Source: Nitrosomonas sp. Nm84 (lineage in GTDB: Bacteria > Pseudomonadota > Gammaproteobacteria > Burkholderiales > Nitrosomonadaceae). Taken from it: a stretch of 64,000 bases of DNA. The notes beneath the pieces are model-generated. The model was given only the letters and a program-made list of their open reading frames with translations. It was not told the DNA's origin and searched no databases. Every line of letters starts with the position of its first letter. Position 1 is the first letter of the stretch. Shown here one piece after another: positions 39,086-49,100 of this stretch. A program made the position numbers and the translations under genes. The stretch spans positions 126,699-190,698 of the forward strand of contig NZ_QJJP01000003.1 in the NCBI RefSeq assembly GCF_003201565.1, given 5' to 3'.

Positions 39086-41283
39086 ACTGCGGTCAATTTT
39101 GCATATTCAAGCAACAACCACTTCGTTCCAGCATCGTTAAAATTGACTTGTACACGCGCTTCGCTGCCACTGCCTTCATAATTGATGATGACGCCCGTAC
39201 CAAACTTGGCATGCAGCACAGTTTGTCCGATTCTCCACGCACCGCCGGCAGGTCTCTTCTGGCTATCGGTTGTGGTTCTTAGCGTAGCTGCTGCGGCTTG
39301 ATTAGCGGTATTTGCATAGTAGGGATGCAGACTCATTCCAGGCGCCGATTGCAGCCATTTCAAACAGCTTTCCGGAATTTCATCTAGAAAACGTGATGCG
39401 ATGTTATAGCGGGTTTGACCATGCAGCATGCGGCTTTGCGCAAAGCTTACATATAACCGTCGGCGGGCGCGTGTCATGGCTACGTACATCAGGCGTCTTT
39501 CCTCCGCGATGCCGTTCGCTTCATTTAAGCTGTTCTCATGCGGAAAAAGACCTTCTTCCAATCCACTCAGAAATACGCTATGAAATTCCAGTCCTTTGGC
39601 CGCATGAACCGTCATCAGTTGCAGCGCATCCTGACCGTTGCCGGCTTGATGCTCACCGGCTTCCAGCGAAGCATGCGCAAGAAATTCCGCCAAACTGTCA
39701 TTTTCTGCTTCATGTACAAAACTGGTTGCCGCGTTGATCAACTCGTTCAGGTTCTCCAACCTGTCTGCACTCTCACGTTCTTTGGCATAATGCGCGAATA
39801 GCTCGCTCTGCGTCAGCATGTGTTCAACAATTTGAGGTAACGGCAACGTGCTACAGCCTTGCCTCATCGTCATAATCAAATGCACAAATGCACAAATGCC
39901 TTTTAAGGGTTTCTCCAGTTGCTGTGCAATGGCTGCTTCACCACCGCATTTTTGCAGTGCGGCAGCCCACAAACTTGCGCCTTGCACTTTGGCATCATCC
40001 TGCAATTGTTCCAAGCCGCGTGCGCCAATGCCGCGCGCCGGGAGATTAATGACGCGCAATAGCGCGCTGTTATCGTCAGGATTGGCGATCAAGCGCAAGT
40101 AAGCCAATGCATGCTTGATTTCCTGGCGATCAAAGAAACGCATGCCACCATAAACGCGGTACGGTATCGCGGCATTAAACAAGCTGTGTTCGAGCACCCT
40201 CGATTGCGCATTGGAACGATAAAGCAGCGCAATTTCCGATAAGGCAGTGCCTTCAGCGTGTAAAGTTTTGACTTCACCGACAATAAATGCAGCTTCATCG
40301 AAATCGTTCGGCGCATTGTAAACACGTATTAGCTCGCCCTTCCCTTCGGCAGTCCAGAGATTCTTCCCTAAACGTTCGCTGTTGTTTTCAATCAACGCAT
40401 TGGCCGCATCCAGAATATTGCCGTGTGAACGATAATTTTGCTCCAGTTTAATCACCTTGGAGATGCCAAAGTCACGCTCAAAATCTTTCATATTGCCGGT
40501 ATCTGCACCACGGAACGCGTAAATGCTTTGATCATCATCGCCAACCGCAAACACTGCCGCGGCACGCTCTGTGCCTACACCAGCCAGTAATTTGAGCCAC
40601 TGATACTGCAATCGATTCGTGTCCTGGAACTCATCCACCAGAATATGACTAAAACGTTCACGATAATGCTTGCACAGAATTTGATTGCGACTCAGCAATT
40701 CATAACTACGTAATAGCAACTCAGCAAAATCGACGACACTTTCCTTGTAACATTGCTGCTCATAAGCCTGATAAAACTCCAGCATGCGACGCGAAAAGGC
40801 ATCTTCCACCGTGACATAGGCAGCACGTAATCCGGCTTCCTTGGCGTTATTGATAAACCACTGCACTTGGCGCGGCGGGAATTTTTTCTCGTCAACCGAT
40901 AGATCTTTCAGAATACGCTTGATCAAAGCCAGTTGATCAGCAGAATCCAGAATCTGGAAAGTTTGTAATAACCCTGCATCCTGATAATGTGTACGCAACA
41001 TGCGATGGCACAATCCATGAAATGTGCCGATCCACATACCACGCGGATTAATCGGCAACATCGCGGTAATGCGTGTCAGCATTTCTTTGGCGGCTTTATT
41101 GGTAAACGTCACTGCCAAAATACCATGCGGACTTACCTGTCCCGATTGGATCAAATAGGCGATTCGCGACGTCAATACACGGGTTTTACCGCTCCCGGCA
41201 CCGGCCAATACCAATACGGATTGATGCGGCAATGTAATGGCTTCGAGTTGCTGTGGATTCAGGTCGGATAGTAGCAAAGTCAT
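39082..41283 (-). CDS. uvrD: DNA helicase II (UvrD/Rep type)
   Basis: A 733-residue superfamily 1A helicase. Walker A is VLAGAGSGKTRVL, motif II is ILVDEFQDTNRLQYQWL, motif III is GDDDQSIYAFRGAD, motif IV is EQNYRSHGNIL, motif V is TVHAAKGLEF and motif VI is EERRLMYVAMTRAR. A Tudor-like C-terminal end (VLHAKFGTGVIINYEGSG) is typical of UvrD and PcrA. It unwinds DNA in excision and mismatch repair. It is downstream of prk on the same strand with a 178-bp gap in which no gene is seen. Confidence 0.95.
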   Translation of the reverse strand: MTLLLSDLNPQQLEAITLPHQSVLVLAGAGSGKTRVLTSRIAYLIQSGQVSPHGILAVTFTNKAAKEMLTRITAMLPINPRGMWIGTFHGLCHRMLRTHYQDAGLLQTFQILDSADQLALIKRILKDLSVDEKKFPPRQVQWFINNAKEAGLRAAYVTVEDAFSRRMLEFYQAYEQQCYKESVVDFAELLLRSYELLSRNQILCKHYRERFSHILVDEFQDTNRLQYQWLKLLAGVGTERAAAVFAVGDDDQSIYAFRGADTGNMKDFERDFGISKVIKLEQNYRSHGNILDAANALIENNSERLGKNLWTAEGKGELIRVYNAPNDFDEAAFIVGEVKTLHAEGTALSEIALLYRSNAQSRVLEHSLFNAAIPYRVYGGMRFFDRQEIKHALAYLRLIANPDDNSALLRVINLPARGIGARGLEQLQDDAKVQGASLWAAALQKCGGEAAIAQQLEKPLKGICAFVHLIMTMRQGCSTLPLPQIVEHMLTQSELFAHYAKERESADRLENLNELINAATSFVHEAENDSLAEFLAHASLEAGEHQAGNGQDALQLMTVHAAKGLEFHSVFLSGLEEGLFPHENSLNEANGIAEERRLMYVAMTRARRRLYVSFAQSRMLHGQTRYNIASRFLDEIPESCLKWLQSAPGMSLHPYYANTANQAAAATLRTTTDSQKRPAGGAWRIGQTVLHAKFGTGVIINYEGSGSEARVQVNFNDAGTKWLLLEYAKLTAV

Positions 41284-41461
41284 GTAGCCAATGTGAGTGG
41301 ATTACTGTGCAGAATGTGCTGTGCAATCAAGCTGGACGAACTGACAGAAACAACAAAAAAATTGATACGAATTGCTAATTCACCGATTAATTCCGAATCA
41401 GATCAATGCGTATAAACATTTACCATGATCCATGAATTAACCGAAGATTAGTTAGGAATTG

Positions 41462-42331
41462 TTATGCTTTGGTTTTTGCGACAATGTCCAGAATCAGTGG
41501 AGTCAATATCAACTCGATCGCCATTCCCATTTTTCCGCCAGGAACCACAATGGTATTCGGACGGGACATGAATGAATCATGAATCATGTTTAACAAGAAA
41601 GGAAAATCTATTTTTTCAGGATTCCTGAAACGGATCACAACAAGACTTTCATCCAGTGTTGGAATCTCGCGTGCGATAAATGGATTGGAGGTATCGACCG
41701 TAGGTACACGCTGAAAGTTGATGTGAGTACGCGAAAACTGTGGCGTAATGTAATGTACATAATCATGCATGCGACGCAAAATAGTGTGCGTCACTGCTTC
41801 TGCTGAATAACCACGTGCATTGGTATCACGAAATATTTTCTGAATCCATTCCAGATTAACGATAGGCACGACACCAACCAACAAATCCACATACTTGGCC
41901 ACATCGGCCGTATCGCTTTTTGCACCACCGTGCAGTCCTTCATAAAACAGCAAATCAGAGCCGGCTGCGATCGGTGACCAGGGTGTAAAAGTACCCGCTT
42001 TTTGCTTCCACGGTTGTGCTTCTTCATCGTTATGCAGATACAAACGTGTCTGGCCAGTGCCCTTTTCGCCGTATTCCTTGAATAAAGCTTCCAGTTTCTC
42101 GAATTCATTGGCTTCCGGACCAAAATGGCTGATTGTGCGTCCGCCGTTTTCTTCTGATTTCGCCACTGCTTGTTTCATTGCTTCGCGATCGTAACGATGA
42201 AAACTATCGCCTTCCACAATCACAGCTTTCAAATGCTCGCGACGAAAAATATGTTCAAAGCTGGTCTTTACCGTAGAGGTACCTGCACCTGAGGATCCGG
42301 TAACGGCGATAACCGGGTGTTTTTGCGACAT
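41462..42331 (-). CDS. prk: Phosphoribulokinase
   Basis: A 289-residue class I (bacterial-type) phosphoribulokinase. The P-loop is TGSSGAGTSTVK (about residues 11-22), followed by VIVEGDSFHRYDREAMK, HFGPEANEF, and LLFYEGLHGGAKSD. It makes ribulose-1,5-bisphosphate for Rubisco in the Calvin cycle, evidence of autotrophic growth. No cbb genes are adjacent, so the gene is separated from Rubisco. It is divergent from the Gly/His-rich protein gene with a 300-bp gap between starts, in which the short frame at 42356-42553 is not credible. Confidence 0.95.
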   Translation of the reverse strand: MSQKHPVIAVTGSSGAGTSTVKTSFEHIFRREHLKAVIVEGDSFHRYDREAMKQAVAKSEENGGRTISHFGPEANEFEKLEALFKEYGEKGTGQTRLYLHNDEEAQPWKQKAGTFTPWSPIAAGSDLLFYEGLHGGAKSDTADVAKYVDLLVGVVPIVNLEWIQKIFRDTNARGYSAEAVTHTILRRMHDYVHYITPQFSRTHINFQRVPTVDTSNPFIAREIPTLDESLVVIRFRNPEKIDFPFLLNMIHDSFMSRPNTIVVPGGKMGMAIELILTPLILDIVAKTKA

Positions 42332-42632
42332 TCTAATTTTCTCCTAAAATAAAATATGACTATTAAAATTCTGTATCCATATGATACCTTTTTTCCGCTC
42401 GGCTTTAGCGCAGGTGATCGACTTGTACCTGGCATCACCGCTCAGAATTTTACGCAACAATACAGCGGGATTTTTCTGGAACTTACAAAGCTTAATCCAA
42501 GTCACAGTGATTGCTTAAATGACATATGTATTGTATATCAAGAATACACATAAATCGTCGTCGGTAACCGTCCAAGTCGGCACGAAAGTAAAAATTTTTG
42601 CTGTTGCTTGATTGATCCAAGGTTGAGTTCGC

Positions 42633-43154
42633 ATGAAAAGTATACAATGTTTATTTACCATTTCATTCCTGGCATTCACGCTCAGTACCTTGGTATTCGC
42701 TGAAGGAGATGGCGATGGCGGCGATGGTGGTGGCGATAGCGGCGGAGACGACAGTGGCGATTATGATGGCAGCGGACATCATGATGGCGAAGGGCACCAT
42801 CATGATCATGGCCATCATCACAATAATTTTATTTTCGGTATCGGCGGTTTTTATGACCCTTGGTTATGGGGCGGTTACTATGGTCCCGGAATGTGGAGAG
42901 GCTATTATGGCTCCGGTTTTTGGGGACCTTACGGCTATCGCGGCTATGGATATGCCGATCCTTTTTTCAGGCCACCGCCTGCTGTTACAGTTCCCTCACA
43001 ACCGCCTGTTTACATTCAAAAGCAAGAACCTAAACGCATTCAGCCGAAGACCGATTATTGGCACTATTGCCAAGATCCGCAAGGATATTATCCCTATATC
43101 CGGGAATGTCCGGGCGACTGGCTACAAGTCTCCCCCCAATCCAACGCTCAATAA
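42633..43154 (+). CDS. Secreted Gly/Asp/His-rich protein of unknown function
   Basis: A 173-residue protein. A signal peptide (MKSIQCLFTISFLAFTLSTL, ending VFA) is followed by a Gly-Asp run and a His cluster (residues about 48-66, with HHDGEGHHHDHGHHHNN), then a Gly/Tyr/Trp-rich stretch (about 75-115) and a Pro-rich region. The His cluster suggests binding of a divalent metal such as copper, nickel or zinc. The C-terminal YWHYCQDPQGYYPYIRECPGDW segment resembles the conserved tail found in many secreted bacterial proteins. It seems to be followed by a lipoprotein gene 14 bp downstream. Confidence 0.6.
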   Translation: MKSIQCLFTISFLAFTLSTLVFAEGDGDGGDGGGDSGGDDSGDYDGSGHHDGEGHHHDHGHHHNNFIFGIGGFYDPWLWGGYYGPGMWRGYYGSGFWGPYGYRGYGYADPFFRPPPAVTVPSQPPVYIQKQEPKRIQPKTDYWHYCQDPQGYYPYIRECPGDWLQVSPQSNAQ

Positions 43155-43168
43155 GTGAGAACAGCACC

Positions 43169-43708
43169 ATGAAAAAACCCCCACAATTAGTAATACCCGC
43201 GCTGATCTGCACACTGACGGCATGTGTCAATTTGCCAACCGGCCCCAGCGTCATGACTTTGCCAGGTTCCGGCAAAAGTTTCGAACAATTCCGCTATGAT
43301 GACTATGACTGTAGACGATATGCATACGAGCAAGTAGGCGGCCAAACACCCCGTCAAGCAGCGCAGTCGAGCGGCATGGAAAGTGCTGCAATCGGCGCCG
43401 GACTCGGCGCTGCTACAGGTGCGGCGATTGCCGGTGGCGGGGGCGCTGCAGTCGGTGCCGGTGTCGGCTTGGTAGGCGGTGGATTGGTAGGATCGGGCAC
43501 TGCCAGCACTTCCGCGTATGTCAATCAGCAACGTTATGACATCGGTTATATTCAATGCATGTATGCCAAAGGTCATCGCGTTCCGATATCGGGTAGAATT
43601 ACCGATGATGCGCCAGTAAGCAGCAATAGAAACATCGCGCCACCGCCTGCCAATTTTAATCCGCCACCACCACCTCCCGGCAATCCGCCACCACCACCGC
43701 CACGGTAA
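43169..43708 (+). CDS. Glycine-zipper lipoprotein
   Basis: A 179-residue protein from ATG 43169; the frame is open from 43058 but that part overlaps the previous gene. The signal peptide ends in a lipobox-like LTACVNLPTG. A Cys pair in YDDYDCRRYAYEQVGG and GYIQCMYAKGH flanks a glycine-zipper (GAGLGAATGAAIAGGGGAAV, and on) typical of YMGG/SLT-type outer-membrane lipoproteins. The tail is almost pure Pro/Arg/Asn (PPPPPPGNPPPPPPR). It probably sits in the outer membrane and forms an operon with the His-rich protein. Confidence 0.65.
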   Translation: MKKPPQLVIPALICTLTACVNLPTGPSVMTLPGSGKSFEQFRYDDYDCRRYAYEQVGGQTPRQAAQSSGMESAAIGAGLGAATGAAIAGGGGAAVGAGVGLVGGGLVGSGTASTSAYVNQQRYDIGYIQCMYAKGHRVPISGRITDDAPVSSNRNIAPPPANFNPPPPPPGNPPPPPPR

Positions 43709-43884
43709 TTTTTCCGGTATTGCATCATCGACTGACTTATCAAACAGATAATAACTCAGTATCATATTGCGCTAGAATATGCACACGAATAAAGCGGTGA
43801 TTCATCGGTGTGATTAATAATCACCGCCATTCAGAATTGTAAACTGCGACTGGAATTTAAGATAAGAACATAGGAGTAAAAACT

Positions 43885-44406
43885 GTGCACCCGATTGTAC
43901 CCATCATTATGGCACTTGGTGCCATTCTGTTCTTCGTAGGAATAGGCATCCAGGCCCGGCTTGGCGCACAACGAATCAGCAGTATAAAACTACGCGGAAA
44001 AGAATATAAGCTTTGGCATTTTGTAGTTGTTACTGTGGGATCAGGCGTGGCATTGATCATGCTATCGGTTTTAATACCCAAGTATATATCTTACCAACCC
44101 GAATCAACCCAGCAATCATCACAACCCTTGGTATCCAGTAATTTGAAATATGAATTGGATTCGATTTTATCCAGCATGCATCTGAATGACGATGCGATGA
44201 TGAATGCTATCAGCAGATTCCAAACGGAATATCAGAAAGCATCACAAAAGAGTGACAAAAATACAATGGATTTGCTTGTTCTGGAAATCGCTTACCGAAT
44301 TAGAACCGAACTACAGAATCGAAGCTATCCAGAAAACCAAGTTGAACGTGAAGTGGAGAGAATTACCGGCATTCTGAAGCAGTCTATCAAACAAGAAAAT
44401 AAGTAA
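43885..44406 (+). CDS. Two-helix membrane protein of unknown function
   Basis: A 173-residue protein from GTG 43885, preceded by AGGAG at 43873-43877. Hydrophobic segments lie at about residues 4-23 and 46-65. The rest (about 75-173) is soluble and mostly helical, with a repeated Asn/Gln/Glu pattern and a final amphipathic helix (NQVEREVERITGILKQSI). I do not recognise the family. It sits between two envelope protein genes, which suggests a membrane role. Confidence 0.5.
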   Translation: MHPIVPIIMALGAILFFVGIGIQARLGAQRISSIKLRGKEYKLWHFVVVTVGSGVALIMLSVLIPKYISYQPESTQQSSQPLVSSNLKYELDSILSSMHLNDDAMMNAISRFQTEYQKASQKSDKNTMDLLVLEIAYRIRTELQNRSYPENQVEREVERITGILKQSIKQENK

Positions 44407-44477
44407 TCATCAAAATAGAAAAACCATCTGATATTTCTGTAGAATTAAATGGTTTATTAATCACTCAAGGATTTTTT

Positions 44478-44840
44478 ATGAAAAAAATGATGCAAGCATT
44501 ACTTGTTATAACCACCATATTTCTGGCAGCTCCCAATTTAGTATTTGCCGATCAATATCCTGATAAAGTTGTTGAGAAGCTTGGCAACGGTCTTGCTAAC
44601 GCTGTGACCGGCGTCGTTGAAATACCCAAAACAATAACAATCATTGGTAATAGGGATGGGGTTATCCATGGCATGACAGTCGGATTCCTCACCGGCATTG
44701 TCAACGCTGTCGGGCGCTCATTAAGCGGTGCTTTCGATATTGCAACGTTCTTCATACCCACCACACCCTTTGTCAAACCGAGCTTTATTTGGGATGATTT
44801 TAATCGCGAAACAACCTTCCTCGAAGCACGCATGCGTTAA
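44478..44840 (+). CDS. Exosortase system-associated protein, TIGR04073 family
   Basis: A 120-residue secreted protein. The signal peptide MKKMMQALLVITTIFLAAPN (ending VFA) precedes DKVVEKLGNGLANAVTGVVEIP, then HGMTVGFLTGIVNAVGRSLSGAFDIATF and the C-terminal FIPTTPFVKPSFIWDDF. This K-L-x-x-G-L-A-N-x-x-T-G-x-x-E-I-P pattern is that of TIGR04073, which co-occurs with exosortase/PEP-CTERM systems. Such a system should therefore be elsewhere in the genome; none is visible here. CAAGG at 44465-44469 lies 8 bases before ATG. Confidence 0.75.
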   Translation: MKKMMQALLVITTIFLAAPNLVFADQYPDKVVEKLGNGLANAVTGVVEIPKTITIIGNRDGVIHGMTVGFLTGIVNAVGRSLSGAFDIATFFIPTTPFVKPSFIWDDFNRETTFLEARMR

Positions 44841-45283
44841 TTGCTTTCTTATTTCGCTGCATTCTCTGATGCCTTAAAATGCTCGCTCAAATAATCTGAT
44901 CAGTACATGGTATAAAAATATGTGCTTATCAGATTATACCGTTTGAACAGATACAATTTATTCCTTACACGCACCTCTCAGTGTACTGTTGTAGTCAAGG
45001 GGCGAAGAATTAAATTCGATAAGAATAAAGCACCCCGCCGCAAGCAGCGAGGGATTAAACCCGAAAGAGATTAAATTTTATAGCATTATCATATGCTTAA
45101 AATCAACCATCTTTCCAGACCCCTTCTCCAAAAATGCGGAATGGATGTTTCTTCAGGCACGACTAGTCACGCTATTCTCTAAGGTAGAACAAGAAGCCGA
45201 TCATTTCTAAGCATTTATTCAATCATTCTATAAATTTGAGTTTCTAATCCAACAAAGCCATTTCTATCACTAATTAAATCAGG
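44841..45283. other. Spacer before tRNA-Lys, no gene seen
   Basis: This 443-bp spacer has no supported gene. It contains an imperfect hairpin around 45030-45060 (CACCCCGCCGCAAGCAGCG with GGG after it), a pattern common in small intergenic repeats. The start of the tRNA promoter lies at its end. Confidence 0.4.
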
Positions 45284-45289
45284 TATAAT
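45284..45289 (+). promoter_or_regulatory. -10 box of the tRNA-Lys promoter
   Basis: TATAAT at 45284-45289 is a consensus -10, 11 bp before the mature 5' end of the tRNA. The G/C-rich CGCGC between it and the gene looks like the discriminator of growth-rate-controlled stable RNA promoters. The -35 candidate (TTTCTA, 45261-45266) is weak. Confidence 0.55.
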
Positions 45290-45299
45290 TTCGCGCTTT

Positions 45300-45375
45300 G
45301 GGTCGTTAGCTCAGCCGGTAGAGCAGCGGACTTTTAATCCGTTGGTCGCCAGTTCGAATCTGGCACGGCCTACCA
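45300..45375 (+). tRNA. tRNA-Lys(UUU)
   Basis: A 76-base cloverleaf with encoded CCA. The acceptor GGGTCGT pairs with ACGGCCT, the D-arm is in TAGCTCAGCCGGTAGAGCA, the anticodon stem GCGGA/TCCGT encloses CTTTTAA with anticodon TTT, and the T-arm is GCCAGTTCGAATCTGGC. The first acceptor pair is G-T rather than G-C. It marks the start of tandem islands: truncated 3' copies lie at 51794 and 54946. Confidence 0.97.
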
Positions 45376-45384
45376 AATAAAACA

Positions 45385-45413
45385 GGGGTTAGTTAAACAC
45401 TAGTCCCTTTTTT
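45385..45413 (+). terminator. Terminator of tRNA-Lys, also island head
   Basis: GGGGTTAGT (45385-45393) and ACTAGTCCC (45399-45407) form a 9-bp stem with wobble pairs, followed by TTTTTT. Counterparts stand after both tRNA fragments (about 51850-51878 and 55003-55029). Confidence 0.8.
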
Positions 45414-45529
45414 ATTTTTGAACGCGACAAAACGATTTTTATCATACTGTTAGCGGCAGATATTTGTTCGAACCTTCCCAGAAATTGAGCAAGGTGGATT
45501 GACGATCAGCTCTGAACCGAACTTATGCC

Positions 45530-45893
45530 AACCATAATAAGCGCTGCTGCTTACGCTCATCACCCTGCAAAGCATAACTACTGGATAATGACTTTTCCGA
45601 GCTTAAATGAAACCATATTTCACCTCATTTCTTGCGCAAAGAAGGCGCTCGCCTTTTTTAGAATTTCTTTCTTCATACGCAGCGTTTTTACTTCTTGCCT
45701 GAGATGGTTTAGTTCTGCACGTTCATCAGCATCCAAACGTTCACCGCTTTTTTGACCCATCACTGCAGATTCTTCTCACTCGCATCGACCACTTGGGCTG
45801 CTTGCACAAAGAATAGCCGTGCTTTGTAATCAGTGATACTGCTTCCTTTTTGAATTGCTCTGGATAGAGCCGTCGCTTTCCTGATTCTTTCAT
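45530..45893 (-). pseudogene. Relic of an IS3-family transposase (orfA and start of orfB)
   Basis: On the minus strand from ATG 45893 the DNA encodes MKESGKRRLYPEQFKKEAVSLITKHGYS, the orfA start of the IS51/IS3 type. After a frameshift the coiled-coil part is recognisable (GERLDADERAELNHLRQEV, then KTLRMKKEILKKASAFFA). The orfB start follows beyond 45620 (SHYPVVMLCRVMSVSSSAYYGW) and is cut off near 45530, exactly where the sequence stops matching the heads at 51.9 and 55.1 kb. It is inactive and inserted in or next to the island A head. Confidence 0.75.
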
Positions 45894-46143
45894 CCTTCAC
45901 CTCGCTAGATAGTAGTTTAACTCTCTTAACAAGGTATCCGGCTTTATTGAACCACAACACTTTTTATGTCAGAAAAGAGTGGTTAATTAAGCTCTAATCA
46001 ATGGATTAGTCTCATAAAAATTTAGATATATTTTCTACATTCAATAAAGATTTTCTTAATTTGATCAATACTTAGCAGATTAATTATAAGTAATTGTATC
46101 AAAAGTCAAATATTCATTATGTCTTTTATGGGATTTTCTTAAT

Positions 46144-49100
46144 ATGGTAACAACAGTATCCGTATCATTTACAAATGGTTTTGTTGGTGATTACTCCAAA
46201 AATAATTTGGCAATTAACAGCTCTTACTTAACAGCACTGGGTTGGTCAAATTTTCAATTTTCTCAAATTTCTAATAATGGGCAATTCGGTGGCTCACAAG
46301 GTAATGATTATACTGGAACAATCCTCGTTACTGATGCTAATGGCGTAGAACATAGTATTGATGGTGTAATCAATTGGCGTGCTCCAAGTGGTACCGTTAC
46401 CACCATGGTGTTTTATGCCACAGGAGTTAGTCATACGTTAGCAACGAGCTCTGGTACTTACACAATTGATCCTTGGAATCAAACAAGTGGAGATCCTCAT
46501 ACATTTATCGGTTTAACATTTAATGGCGCAACGCTGACAATAACAGGCGGACAAGTATCTGGAAACGCTGCAACATCTGGCTTGTTGGATAGCCTTAATA
46601 CCTACCTTGCGAATCAACCGCAAATAAGCATAAGCGATCTTTCTATAAACGAAGGAAGCGGATCAGCTTTGTTAACAGTTTCATTAAATAAAGCAAGCGC
46701 TGACCCAGTATCCGTTGCATACCAGACAGCAAATGGAACTGCCACCACAAATACGGACTATACATCAAGCGGTGGAATATTAACATTTGCCATTGGAGAA
46801 ACATCGAAGACTGTAACTGTCGGTATCAATGAAGATTCTGATGTGGAAGGAGCTGAAAGCTTTAGTGTAATACTGTCAGATAGTACTTATGCGGCTATCG
46901 TAAAGAATACAGGAACCATTACAATAATCGATAACGATGGTCTGAGTATTACCAGTGTAATCGCAGAAGATGCCTCCAATACCGGCGCCAATCCGATAGA
47001 CAGTACCGTTGTTGAGGGCGCAGATCTGCAGTATACGGTAAGCCTTAGCGCTGCCACCTCATCTATAACGGAATATACCCTAGCTATCAGTGGCGCTGCC
47101 TCTACCAGTGATTACGGAAGTTTCACTTTTAGTGACAACGTTACATGGAAGAATAACGATCCGACAACCGGCATCATTGTTATCCCAGTAGGCGTAACCA
47201 GTTTCAGCATAACAGTTCCAACTACTGACGATAGCCTCATAGAAAATACTGAAAGCCTGGTATTGACCGTTGGAGGCGTGGCCAGCACAGGCACCATCAC
47301 AGATAACGATAGTCAGAGCGTTACCCGTGTCACGGTAGAAGATGCCGCCAACACCGGCGCTAATCCGGTAGACAGTACCGTTGTTGAGGGAGCAAATCTG
47401 CGGTATACGGTAAGCCTTAACGCTGCCAGCCCATCTCCAACAGAATATACTCTGTCTATCAGCGGCACTGCCTCGATCAGTGACTACGGAAACTTTGTCT
47501 TTAGTGATAGCGTTGCATGGAAGAATAACGATCCAACAACCGGCATCATTGTTATCCCAACAAACGTAACCAGCTTCAGCATAACGGTTCCGACTACCGA
47601 CGATAGCCTCATAGAAAATGCTGAGAACCTGGTATTGACCGTTGGAGGCGTAGCCGGCACAGGCACCATCACAGATAACGATAGTCAGAGCGTTACTCGT
47701 GTCACGGTAGAAGATGCCGCTAATACCAATACCAATCCGGCAGACAGTACCGTTGTTGAGGGAGCAAACCTGCAGTACACGGTGAGCCTTAACGCTGCCA
47801 GCCCATCTGCAACGGAACATACCCTGGCTATCAGCGGTACTGCCTCGATCAGTGACTACGAAAATTTCACCTTTAGTGATAGCGTTGCATGGAAGAATAA
47901 CGATCCGACAACCGGCATCATTGTTATCCCAGCAAATATAACCAGCTTCAACATAACGGTTCCGACTACCGACGATAGCCTCATAGAAAATGCTGAAAGC
48001 CTGGTATTGACCGTTGGCGGCGTGGTCGGCACAGGCACCATTACAGACAATGATAACCAGAGCATCACCAGTGTAATAATCGAAGATGCTGGCAATACCG
48101 GAGCCAATCCCACAGATAATACCGTTGTTGAAGGAGCAAATCTGCGGTATACGGTAAACCTTAACGCTGCCAGCCCATCTGCAACGGAGTATACCCTGGC
48201 CACCAGCGGCACGGCCTCTATCGGCGACTACGGGAATTTCATTTTCAGTAGTGGCGTTACCTGGAAGAATAACGATCCAACGACCGGCATCATTGTTATC
48301 CCAGCAAATATAACCAGCCTCAACATAACGGTTCCGACTACCGACGATAGCTTCATAGAAAATGCTGAAAGCCTGGTATTGACCGTTGGTGGCGTGACCG
48401 GCACAGGCACCATCACAGACAATGATGACCAGAGCGTTACCAGTGTAATAATAGAAGATGCTGGCAATGTCGGAGCCAATCCCGCAGATAATACCGTTGT
48501 TGAGGGGGTAAATCTGCAATATACGGTGAGCCTTAACGCTGCCAGCCCATCTCCAACGGAATATACTCTGGCTATCAGCGGCACTGCCTCTATCGGCGAT
48601 CATGGGAATTTTGCATTTAGTAGTGGCGTTACCTGGAAGAATAACGATCCAACGACCGGCATCATTGTTATCCCAGCAAATATAACCAGCTTCAACATAA
48701 CGGTTCCGACTACCGACGATAGCCTCATAGAAAATGCTGAAAGCCTGGTATTGACCGTTGGAGGCGTGGCTGGCACAGGCACCATCACAGATAATGATAG
48801 TCAGAGCGTTACCAGTGTAACAGCAGAAGACGCCGTTAATGCCGGTGCAAACCCGATAGACAGTACCGTTGTTGAAGGAGCAAATCTGCGGTATACGGTA
48901 AACCTTAACGCTGCCAGTCCATCTGCAACGGAGCATACCCTGGCCATCGGAGGGACCGCTTCGATCAGCGATTACGGGAATTTTACATTTAGTAGTGGTG
49001 TTGCCTGGAAGAATAACGATCCAACGACCGGCATCATTGTTATTCCAGCTAACATAATCAGTTTCAGCATAACGATTCCGACTACTGACGATAACATAGT

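Noticed and set aside
42356..42553. 65-codon frame between prk and the Gly/His-rich protein gene
   Set aside because: No ribosome site or recognisable family; it lies in the divergent promoter region.
47080..48936. Long minus-strand reading frame (over 600 codons) across the Calx-beta repeats
   Set aside because: It is the antisense shadow of six nearly identical in-frame repeats; its own repeats have the same 372-bp period, it has no ribosome site, and its translation is low-complexity and unlike any family.
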